5,647 nt of DNA, from contig CAMWSW010000070.1 of assembly GCA_947176975.1 (NCBI GenBank), positions 1 to 5,647 of the forward strand, in the 5' to 3' direction. Position 1 is the first letter of the stretch; every line of letters begins with the position of its first letter. A program made the position numbers and the translations under genes. The notes beneath the pieces are model-generated. The model ran no database searches and was not told where the DNA came from. It was given only the letters and a program-made list of their open reading frames with translations. This DNA comes from an uncultured Clostridia bacterium (GTDB lineage Bacteria > Bacillota > Clostridia > Christensenellales > UBA3700). This document shows, piece after piece, positions 1 to 5,384 of this stretch.

Positions 1-60
1 ACATTATATTTTATAGCAAGAACGATGAACGTTGGTATAACCGATTTATTAAAGAAAAAT

Positions 61-94
61 TGATTGAGATTTCTCCACTGCGGTCGAAATGACA
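61..94. repeat. Short palindromic intergenic repeat, copy A
   Basis: This 34-bp copy matches the 44-bp copy at 5341-5384 in the same orientation. It shares the first 18 bases (TGATTGAGATTTCTCCACT) and the last 15 or so (CGGTCGAAATGACA), and lacks an internal stretch of about 10 bases. A small stem pairs ATTTC (69-73) with GAAAT (86-90) around a 12-nt loop, followed by GACA. The shorter element at 5309-5335 has the same layout with a different stem. The two-copy match is seen directly. That this belongs to a dispersed, REP-like family in the genome is inference. Confidence 0.7.
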
Positions 95-132
95 AAAGCG
101 CGAGCATTCTCTCGCTTTATAATAAATTTTTT
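95..132. terminator. Terminator-like hairpin, possibly bidirectional
   Basis: AAAGCGCGAG (95-104) pairs with CTCTCGCTTT (109-118) with one mismatch and a CATT loop. On the plus strand the stem is followed by ATAATAAA and then six T (127-132), rather far from the stem. On the minus strand it is followed directly by TTTTGTCATTT. It could end a plus-strand gene lying to the left of the window, or act as a back-up terminator for mnmE on the minus strand. The hairpin is clear; the direction of action is uncertain. Confidence 0.5.
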
Positions 133-145
133 ATCCGCTCAAAAA

Positions 146-288
146 AGCAACTTGCGACTGCGGAGATTGGTGTGATTTTCGTCCGTGCAAAGGCGAAATG
201 AAGTCGTCAAGTGTACTTGCCGTACACGTCGACTTCTTGAGTCCTGCAGTTAGGGCGGAAGGCGCGCCTATATACGCAGTCGGTTACT
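146..288. repeat. Long imperfect foldback element (about 140 nt) downstream of mnmE
   Basis: Nearly the whole segment folds on itself around position 218. The outer stem pairs 155-162 (CGACTGCG) with 275-282 perfectly. It continues as 163-184 against 253-274, with 13 Watson-Crick pairs, 5 G-U pairs (in plus-strand RNA) and 4 mismatches. Inner parts pair 186-193 with 243-248, 200-206 (GAAGTCG) with 230-236, and 211-216 (GTGTAC) with 222-227 around a TTGCC loop. Outside a 3-nt bulge (152-154), 146-151 pairs with 283-288. Read on the minus strand, the base of the stem runs straight into a T tract (146-141), so it could serve as a very large intrinsic terminator for mnmE, which ends 10 bases away. 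It could instead be a structured RNA or a non-autonomous mobile foldback element. No protein family is recognisable in it. Confidence 0.6.
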
Positions 289-298
289 AAGTATTTTA

Positions 299-1627
299 TT
301 ATTTTCCAAGGCAAAACTTGGAAAATATGGTATCTATAATATCCTCGCTTGCGGTATTGCCGGTAATCGCTCCCAATGCAAAATACGCGTCTCTCAAGTC
401 TATCAAACTGCATTCGGTGGGCAGAGAAGAATAACTTATCTTTGCGTTCTTAAGACTTGCGATTGCTTGGCGTATTGCCCCTGCGTGGCGTTCGTTGGTG
501 ATGATATTGCCGTTGGTATCTACGCCGGAATCTATGAACGTATTGACGATTGCCTTTTTGAGTTCTTCAATACCTATATTGTTTTTTGCGCTTATTTTTA
601 TGCCGTCGCGATTGTCTTGCGCCATGTCGCACTTGTTGATTACGAGCATTACTTTGTTGTCGCCGTCAAAGCTCTTTATGAGATTGTTTTCGTATTCGTT
701 GAGTTGACGTCCCGCTTCTGTGACGAATAGAACTATATCGCTGCCTTTTGCCGCTTGGATACTTCTTTCCACGCCCATTGCTTCGACAACGTCGCTTGTA
801 TCGCGTATTCCCGCCGTATCTATGAGCTTGAGCATAACTCCGTCGACTTCGACATATTCTTCGAGGCTGTCTCTCGTAGTGCCTGCAATATTCGTCACTA
901 TGGCCCTGTCCTTGCCGACGAATGCGTTGAGAAGAGAAGACTTACCGACGTTGGCTTGACCTACTATCGCTACGTTGATGCCTTGACGGATATATCCGCC
1001 TACCTTTGCAGTCGACACGAGTTTTTCAAGCTCGTCTATGAGATAGTCCGTCGTATTATTTGCGTTTGACTTTGCTTCTTCTTCCATTTCTTCTGGGTAA
1101 TCAAGGCTTGCTTCAAGCTCTGATACGCAATCGAGAAGAGTAGTTTGCAAGTCGTTGATTTTATCTGCTATATCTCCGGTGGAAAGTCTGTAACTTGCGT
1201 TGAGAGACGCAATACTTTCGCTGTTTATCATATCTATTATGCCTTCTGCATCGCTCAAAGCAATCTTGCCGTTGAGAAAAGCGCGCTTTGTGAATTCTCC
1301 CTTGTCGGCAATTTCGCATCCCTTTTTGAGGCAGGTCTTTAGTATTTCGTCAATGAGTCTGACACCGCCGTGGCATTGAAATTCCACTATATCTTCGCCC
1401 GTATATGAATGAGGAGCTTTGAAATATACCGCAAATATATTGTCTTTGAACGCGCCTGCGTCAATGCTTCCGTAATACATATAATTGGGCTGGGCGTCCT
1501 TAAAACTTGCAAGCTTTTTGCAAGTGAAAATAGACGAGGCAATATCAAGCGCCTTGTCTCCGCTCATTCTCACTATTGCTATTGCTCCGCGCCCAACGGG
1601 AGTAGATATCGTGGCTATGGTTTTCAT
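299..1627 (-). CDS. mnmE: tRNA modification GTPase MnmE (TrmE)
   Basis: MnmE is a dimeric cytosolic GTPase that works with MnmG to add the cmnm5 group to U34 of tRNAs read by NNA/NNG codons, using a folate one-carbon donor. The 442-residue protein is near the usual 450-465. The N-terminal folate-binding domain shows TIATISTPVGRG (3-14), PHSYTGED (72-79), the CHGG motif and GEFTKRAFLNGK (110-121). The inserted G domain has G1 GQANVGKS (223-230), GTTRD (249-253), DTAG (270-273), NKCD (331-334) and SAK (346-348). The C-terminal FCLGK (438-442) keeps the essential cysteine, C439. All key residues are present. The ATG at 1627 is forced: an in-frame TGA lies at 1642-1640 with no other ATG, GTG or TTG between, and the conserved N-terminus starts at once. 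No Shine-Dalgarno precedes it, and the predicted transcript begins at this ATG. The gene is divergent from mnmG, unlike the usual co-directional order. Confidence 0.97.
   Translation of the reverse strand: MKTIATISTPVGRGAIAIVRMSGDKALDIASSIFTCKKLASFKDAQPNYMYYGSIDAGAFKDNIFAVYFKAPHSYTGEDIVEFQCHGGVRLIDEILKTCLKKGCEIADKGEFTKRAFLNGKIALSDAEGIIDMINSESIASLNASYRLSTGDIADKINDLQTTLLDCVSELEASLDYPEEMEEEAKSNANNTTDYLIDELEKLVSTAKVGGYIRQGINVAIVGQANVGKSSLLNAFVGKDRAIVTNIAGTTRDSLEEYVEVDGVMLKLIDTAGIRDTSDVVEAMGVERSIQAAKGSDIVLFVTEAGRQLNEYENNLIKSFDGDNKVMLVINKCDMAQDNRDGIKISAKNNIGIEELKKAIVNTFIDSGVDTNGNIITNERHAGAIRQAIASLKNAKISYSSLPTECSLIDLRDAYFALGAITGNTASEDIIDTIFSKFCLGK
301..326. other. Perfect 10-bp inverted repeat at the 3' end of mnmE
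   Basis: ATTTTCCAAG (301-310) and CTTGGAAAAT (317-326) are exact reverse complements around a 6-nt loop. The repeat spans the last codons of mnmE, including those for the conserved FCLGK tail, and one arm touches the stop codon (301-299). No T tract follows on either strand, so it is not a standard terminator. It may be a 3' stabilising hairpin in the mRNA, or a by-product of the codons for this conserved tail. Confidence 0.5.
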
Positions 1628-1633
1628 AATTAA

Positions 1634-1663
1634 ATTATATCACAATTATCATTGTATTTGCAA
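1634..1663 (-). promoter_or_regulatory. mnmE promoter (extended -10, predicted leaderless start)
   Basis: On the minus strand a perfect extended -10, TGATATAAT (TG at 1642-1641, TATAAT at 1639-1634), lies 18 bp from TTGCAA (1663-1658), a 4-of-6 match to TTGACA. Six bases separate the -10 from position 1627, so the expected start site is the A of the mnmE ATG. The elements are read directly; activity and exact start site are inferred from sigma-A consensus spacing. Confidence 0.75.
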
Positions 1664-1670
1664 ATGCAAT
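1651..1670. promoter_or_regulatory. 20-bp palindrome centred between the divergent mnmE and mnmG promoters
   Basis: ATTGTATTTG and CAAATGCAAT form a dyad in which 9 of 10 base pairs are symmetric, centred at 1660.5. Its core TTGCAA is the predicted -35 of both promoters. The size and symmetry suit a dimeric repressor or activator site, but no regulator is visible in the window. The symmetry could instead arise simply from two promoters evolving around one shared -35. Confidence 0.55.
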
Positions 1671-1687
1671 AGGTATTATGATATAAT
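1658..1687 (+). promoter_or_regulatory. mnmG-rsmG promoter (extended -10)
   Basis: TTGCAA (1658-1663), an 18-bp spacer and TATAAT (1682-1687) preceded by TGA (1679-1681) form a perfect extended -10 promoter. The expected start site is near 1694, giving a 19-nt leader. The -35 is the same six base pairs used on the other strand for mnmE. Confidence 0.8.
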
Positions 1688-1699
1688 TATTACGAATTT

Positions 1700-1705
1700 G
1701 AGGAG
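1700..1705 (+). promoter_or_regulatory. Ribosome binding site fixing the mnmG start
   Basis: GAGGAG sits 7 nt before the ATG at 1713. This selects that codon over the in-frame upstream ATG at 1485, which would give a 76-residue extension that lies inside antisense mnmE and upstream of the promoter. Confidence 0.85.
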
Positions 1706-1712
1706 AAGCAAA

Positions 1713-3581
1713 ATGCTGGATAGCTATCAAAAGAATTACGACGCAATAGTGATAGGTTGCGGACACGCGGGAGTTGAGGCGTGTCTTGCTTTGGCGCGCC
1801 TTGGGCATAAGACTTTGGCGGTGACGCTATCTCTTGACGCAATAGCTTTTATGGCTTGCAATCCCGCAATAGGCGGTACTGCAAAGGGTCATCTTGTAAG
1901 AGAAATAGACGCCCTCGGCGGACAGATGGGCATCTCTGCCGACAACAATTTACTTCAAATTCGTATGCTTAATATGGGCAAGGGCGCGGCGGTGCAGTCA
2001 CTGCGCGGACAAGCCGATAAGACGCTGTATCATCACTATATGAAGAATATAATGGAGACCACGCCAAACCTTGATATTTTGCAAGGCGAAGTGGCGGAAA
2101 TATTGACGAAAAACGGCGCGGTATACGGCATAACGACGACTTTGGGACAGACCTTTTACGCAGACTCTATAGTAGTTGCTACGGGCGTATATCTCAACGC
2201 GCATATCATAATCGGCGACAACGTGACGAAGACGGGTCCCAACGGATTTTCAAGAGCGACGAAGCTCACAGACAGCCTTATAAATCTTGATATACCTACG
2301 CGTAGATTTAAGACGGGTACTCCCGCAAGAGTGGATAAAAACAGCATAAATTTCGACGCTATGCAAGTGCAGAACGGCGACGATAATATATATCCCTTTT
2401 CCTTTATGACGAAGGGATACGTACCAAACAAAGAGGTATGTTATCTCACTTATACCACGCAAAAGACAAAAGATATCATCATGGCAAATATCGACAGATC
2501 TCCGCTGTACAACGGGTCTATTCACAGCATAGGTCCGAGATACTGTCCATCAATCGAAGACAAAGTAATGAGATTTGCCGATAAAGAACGCCACCAGATT
2601 TTCATTGAACCGGAAAGCTCTCTGACTAATGAAATGTACGTGCAAGGTATGAGTTCGTCTATGCCTTTTGACGTCCAACTTGAGATGTACAAGTCTGTGA
2701 TTGGTCTTGAGAAAGTCAAGATAATGCGCTTTGCTTACGCCATTGAATACGACTGCATAGATTCGCTTTGCCTCACTCCCTATCTTATGGTAAAGCATAT
2801 CAAAGGACTTTTCCTTGCAGGACAGCTCAACGGCAGCAGCGGATATGAAGAAGCGGGCGCGCAAGGACTTGTCGCAGGCATAAACGCGTCGCTTTATCTC
2901 AAAAACAGACAGCCTATGGTATTGACGAGAGATTCGTCGTATATTGGCGTACTTATCGACGATTTGGTCACCAAAGGCACAAACGAGCCGTATAGAATGA
3001 TGACCGCAAGGGCGGAACACAGATTGTTGTTGCGTCAAGAAAACGCAGACAGAAGACTTACTCCAATCGGCAGAGAAGTGGGACTCGTCGACGACAAGAG
3101 ATGGCAAGCTTATACGCAGAAAATGCAGACTATAGAGGATATTTCGCATATTCTCGACAAGACCTTGCCTCCTAAAGAATTTAAAGAATTCTTTGAAAGT
3201 ATAGGCGAACCCGTGCCAAACAACGCGCTTTCTTACAAAGATATGTTGAAGAGAGCGGGTATATCTTTTGATATGCTTATGCAGACCTTTGAAGAGCTAA
3301 AAGACCTTGACAAAAGATGTTTTGAAGAAGCCCAGACGGCAGTTAAATACGAGGGGTATCTCAACAAACAGCAAGCAGTAATTGACGATATTAACAAGCT
3401 TGAAAATAAGACTCTTCCGCAAGATATTGATTACTCTCAAATCAAGGGCTTGAGAATAGAGGCAAGACAAAAACTCGACAAGATAAAACCACTCAATTTG
3501 GGTCAGGCTTCAAGAATAAGCGGAGTATCACCTGCGGATATAACGGTGCTTTTAGTATACCTTTCTAAGGCGGGTAAGTGA
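1713..3581 (+). CDS. mnmG: tRNA U34 carboxymethylaminomethyl synthesis enzyme MnmG (GidA)
   Basis: MnmG is the FAD- and NADH-dependent partner of MnmE; the heterotetramer builds the cmnm5 side chain on U34 of tRNA. At 622 residues the protein matches the long bacterial MnmG (about 620-630), not the short TrmFO-type homologue. The dinucleotide-binding GCGHAG (15-20) lies in an N-terminal Rossmann strand. MACNPAIGG carries the first conserved cysteine (C49), and GPRYCPSIEDK (274-284) the second (C278). A second flavin-side motif, GLFLAGQLNGSSGYEEAGAQG, spans about 365-385. The tRNA- and MnmE-binding C-terminus includes EPYRMMTARAEHRLLLRQENADRRLT (425-450), KYEGYL (545-550) and QASRISGVSP (598-607). 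No key residue is missing. The start follows GAGGAG with 7-nt spacing. One base separates its TGA from rsmG, so the two are very probably co-transcribed. Confidence 0.98.
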   Translation: MLDSYQKNYDAIVIGCGHAGVEACLALARLGHKTLAVTLSLDAIAFMACNPAIGGTAKGHLVREIDALGGQMGISADNNLLQIRMLNMGKGAAVQSLRGQADKTLYHHYMKNIMETTPNLDILQGEVAEILTKNGAVYGITTTLGQTFYADSIVVATGVYLNAHIIIGDNVTKTGPNGFSRATKLTDSLINLDIPTRRFKTGTPARVDKNSINFDAMQVQNGDDNIYPFSFMTKGYVPNKEVCYLTYTTQKTKDIIMANIDRSPLYNGSIHSIGPRYCPSIEDKVMRFADKERHQIFIEPESSLTNEMYVQGMSSSMPFDVQLEMYKSVIGLEKVKIMRFAYAIEYDCIDSLCLTPYLMVKHIKGLFLAGQLNGSSGYEEAGAQGLVAGINASLYLKNRQPMVLTRDSSYIGVLIDDLVTKGTNEPYRMMTARAEHRLLLRQENADRRLTPIGREVGLVDDKRWQAYTQKMQTIEDISHILDKTLPPKEFKEFFESIGEPVPNNALSYKDMLKRAGISFDMLMQTFEELKDLDKRCFEEAQTAVKYEGYLNKQQAVIDDINKLENKTLPQDIDYSQIKGLRIEARQKLDKIKPLNLGQASRISGVSPADITVLLVYLSKAGK

Positions 3582-3582
3582 A

Positions 3583-4305
3583 ATGCAACTTGACATTCTT
3601 AAAGATTATTTAATAAATATAAGTTGTAATAACACACTTTATCACGATAAAGTTTCGCTTTACTTGACTAAATTTTCACTTTATTACGATAAATTGATAG
3701 AGTGGAATAACAAATTCAATTTGACGGCAATCACACATCCTGAAGATGTACAGATAAAACATTTTATAGACAGCATTTTGCCGAGCGATTTACTTGGCGA
3801 AAGTAAAAATATCTGCGACATAGGATGCGGAGCAGGCTTTCCAAGTATCCCACTGGCGATATTAAATCCGGATAAGAAATTCACTCTCGTCGACAGTGTC
3901 AACAAAAAGATATCTTTCATAAATTATATCGTAGAATTACTCGATTTGCAAAACGTAACTGCAATACATTCTCGCGTAGAAGACTTTGCAAAAGATAATT
4001 TCCAAAGCTTTGACGCTTGCGTGGCAAGAGCGTTGGCCGGTATGCCTACTCTTGTGGAATATACTTTGCCTCTTATCAAAAAAGGCGGATATTTATTTGC
4101 GTATAAGGGCAAGAATTATAACGAGGAATTGGAACAGTGTTCAAAAATCCTAGATATTTTGAAAGGTAAATTGCAAGAAGTAGAAATGTACGATTTGACG
4201 GAAGATGAAAAAAGATACGTCCTTGTTATACAAAAAACAGGTGATTGTCCAAAAAAATATCCCCGAAATGGCAATAAACCGCGAATTCAACCTATTTTAG
4301 GATAA
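3583..4305 (+). CDS. rsmG: 16S rRNA (guanine527-N7)-methyltransferase RsmG (GidB)
   Basis: RsmG uses S-adenosylmethionine to make m7G527 in 16S rRNA of the small subunit; its loss gives low-level streptomycin resistance in several bacteria. The 240 residues match the Gram-positive form (about 239 in Bacillus). Visible motifs are WNNKFNLTAI (41-50), HFIDSI (60-65), the SAM-binding loop CDIGCGAGFPSIPLA (78-92), LVDS (102-105) with the acidic residue expected to hold the SAM ribose, the VARALA segment (147-152), LIKKGGYLFAYKGK (164-177) and the basic tail PKKYPRNGNKP (223-233). The ATG lies one base after the mnmG stop. Only a weak, distant purine stretch (AAGG, 3567-3570) precedes it, so translation is probably coupled to mnmG. 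The 5' end is more AT-rich than mnmG. No terminator is seen after it, so some read-through into parB is possible. Confidence 0.97.
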   Translation: MQLDILKDYLINISCNNTLYHDKVSLYLTKFSLYYDKLIEWNNKFNLTAITHPEDVQIKHFIDSILPSDLLGESKNICDIGCGAGFPSIPLAILNPDKKFTLVDSVNKKISFINYIVELLDLQNVTAIHSRVEDFAKDNFQSFDACVARALAGMPTLVEYTLPLIKKGGYLFAYKGKNYNEELEQCSKILDILKGKLQEVEMYDLTEDEKRYVLVIQKTGDCPKKYPRNGNKPRIQPILG

Positions 4306-4314
4306 AGATTTATG

Positions 4315-4343
4315 TTGCATATCCAAAATTTCTTTGTTATAAT
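4315..4343 (+). promoter_or_regulatory. parB promoter (extended -10)
   Basis: TTGCAT (4315-4320), a 17-bp spacer and TATAAT (4338-4343), preceded by TGT so that it forms TGnTATAAT, lie in the 85-nt gap between rsmG and parB. The predicted start near 4350 gives a leader of about 41 nt. The -35 is weak, but this is the third perfect extended -10 in the window. It suggests that parB can be transcribed independently of mnmG-rsmG. Confidence 0.75.
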
Positions 4344-4380
4344 AAAGATGATGCAGAAGATAAAGACTTTTTTTCGTCAC

Positions 4381-4386
4381 AGGAGG
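4381..4386 (+). promoter_or_regulatory. parB ribosome binding site
   Basis: AGGAGG, the full anti-16S core, lies 4 nt before the ATG at 4391. The spacing is slightly tight, but the alternative ATG at 4409 has no Shine-Dalgarno at a suitable distance. Confidence 0.8.
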
Positions 4387-4390
4387 AACT

Positions 4391-5257
4391 ATGAAAAAGG
4401 ATAACGGTATGGATAAAGAAAGTGAAATCACTACCTACGATAAGAACGGTAATCTCAACGAAGGCGTAGAAATATTGTCTTTGGACAGTATTGTACCAAA
4501 TCCTAATCAGCCAAGAAAAAAGTTTGACGAAAATTTGCTTGAAGAACTTGCTGTATCAATTAAGAATTACGGTATAATCCAACCTATCATAGTTTGTCCT
4601 ATGGGAGAAGGTAAGTATCAAATCGTAGCAGGCGAGAGAAGATACAGAGCAAGTAAAAAAGCTGGTCTTACCACAATTCCCGTAATCAAAAAGTATTATA
4701 CGAGCAAAGAAATCAAAGAAATTTCGCTTATTGAAAATCTTCAACGTCAAGATCTCAATCCAATAGAAGAAGCTCAAGCATACAGAGCTTTGATTGACGA
4801 ATTTGGATTTACGCAAGAACAACTTGCAGACAAACTCGGCAAATCCCGTCCGGTAGTAACCAATTCTTTGAGACTTCTTTCATTAAATCCCGTCGTAATA
4901 GATATGGTAATCAACGGCAGAATATCCGCAGGTCATGCAAGATGTCTTACTTCAATTAAGGATTACGTAGTTCAACATACCTACGCTTTGGCTTGCTGCG
5001 ATAAGCAATTGAGCGTAAGACAGTTGGAACTTATGGTAAGAAATTATCTCAAGTCGGATGACGAAAAAGATAAAGCTAAAAAAGCGGCAATACCTGAACT
5101 TACAATTGAATTAAAAGACTTGGCAAATATAATGCAAAGAAAATTCGGTACAAAGGTAAACGCTGTGGGTAATAACAACAAGGGTAGAATATATATAGAT
5201 TATTATTCGACAGCAGATCTTGACAGAATTTATGAAATACTTGAAAAAATTAACTAA
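4391..5257 (+). CDS. parB: ParB/Spo0J-family chromosome partitioning protein (in the position of noc)
   Basis: ParB proteins load as CTP-dependent sliding clamps at parS and act with ParA and SMC in chromosome segregation. The 288-residue length is typical. After about 25 variable residues come VPNPNQPRKKF (35-45), the CTP-binding box GERRYRA (81-87), ENLQRQDLNPIEEA (115-128), a helix-turn-helix region (about 141-163, TQEQLADKLGKSRP) and GHAR (181-184). The C-terminal 45 residues or so fit the dimerisation domain. The position after rsmG is where Bacillus carries noc, but R153 and G181, which align with ParB-type specificity residues (Noc has Q and R there), point to parS binding. S159 and S164 match neither the typical ParB nor the typical Noc residues. 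No parA gene lies upstream or within the window. Own promoter, strong Shine-Dalgarno and a terminator make it look monocistronic. Confidence 0.92.
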   Translation: MKKDNGMDKESEITTYDKNGNLNEGVEILSLDSIVPNPNQPRKKFDENLLEELAVSIKNYGIIQPIIVCPMGEGKYQIVAGERRYRASKKAGLTTIPVIKKYYTSKEIKEISLIENLQRQDLNPIEEAQAYRALIDEFGFTQEQLADKLGKSRPVVTNSLRLLSLNPVVIDMVINGRISAGHARCLTSIKDYVVQHTYALACCDKQLSVRQLELMVRNYLKSDDEKDKAKKAAIPELTIELKDLANIMQRKFGTKVNAVGNNNKGRIYIDYYSTADLDRIYEILEKIN

Positions 5258-5261
5258 AAAG

Positions 5262-5289
5262 AAAAAGAGGTTTTGAAGCCTCTTTTTTT
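5262..5289. terminator. Intrinsic terminator after parB, probably bidirectional
   Basis: AAAAAGAGG (5262-5270) pairs with CCTCTTTTT (5279-5287) around an 8-nt loop, and the T run continues to 5289. It begins 4 nt after the parB stop codon. On the minus strand the same stem is followed by TTTTTCTTTTTAG, so it can also stop transcription from the small minus-strand gene at 5360-5584. Confidence 0.88.
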
Positions 5290-5308
5290 ATGGTTTATTT
5301 ATTCAGAG

Positions 5309-5335
5309 ACCCTTCGACTTCGCTCTGGGTGACAT
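5309..5335. repeat. Short palindromic repeat, variant C
   Basis: ACCC (5309-5312) pairs with GGGT (5327-5330) around a TTCGACTTCGCTCT loop, followed by GACA. The layout (short stem, a loop containing ACTTCG, matching stem, GACA) is the same as in the copy at 5341-5384, but with a different, still complementary stem. It lies 5 bases before that copy in the same orientation. Family membership is inferred from this shared layout. Confidence 0.55.
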
Positions 5336-5340
5336 CAAAC

Positions 5341-5384
5341 TGATTGAGATTTCTCCACTTCACTTCGTTTCGGTCGAAATGACA
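5341..5384. repeat. Short palindromic intergenic repeat, copy B
   Basis: This is the 44-bp fuller version of the repeat at 61-94, in the same orientation and with an extra internal TCACTTCGTT-like stretch. ATTTC (5349-5353) pairs with GAAAT (5376-5380), followed by GACA. The right part lies inside the minus-strand small gene and supplies its last codons and stop. Confidence 0.72.

Noticed and set aside
1..92. 3' end of a plus-strand gene entering from the left
   Set aside because: Two frames are open (one ending at 61-63, one at 90-92), each too short to judge. Both stops are in the repeat. No family can be recognised, so I cannot support a call.
207..413. Minus-strand open frame across the end of mnmE and the foldback
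   Set aside because: It overlaps the mnmE C-terminus in another frame and then runs through the inverted-repeat DNA; no protein features.
467..1069. Plus-strand open frames inside mnmE (467-730, 495-707, 720-959, 755-1069 and others)
   Set aside because: They are antisense to a complete, motif-perfect mnmE, have no recognisable domains or good ribosome binding sites, and overlap each other.
1485..1712. N-terminal extension of mnmG from the ATG at 1485
   Set aside because: The extension lies antisense within mnmE and upstream of the promoter. MnmG homologues begin at about the ATG at 1713, which has GAGGAG 7 nt upstream.
2550..3149. Minus-strand open frame of 199 codons inside mnmG
   Set aside because: It is antisense to the conserved middle of mnmG and shows no domain of its own; a long shadow frame.
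4391..5257. Calling the ParB-family gene noc from its position after rsmG
   Set aside because: The helix-turn-helix reads GKSRP and GHAR, which are ParB-type; Noc normally has Q and R at the matching positions.
61..5384. Direct repeats A and B as the ends of a composite transposon or integrated element
   Set aside because: They are short and enclose core housekeeping genes; there is no transposase, integrase or target duplication. A dispersed palindromic repeat family explains them better.
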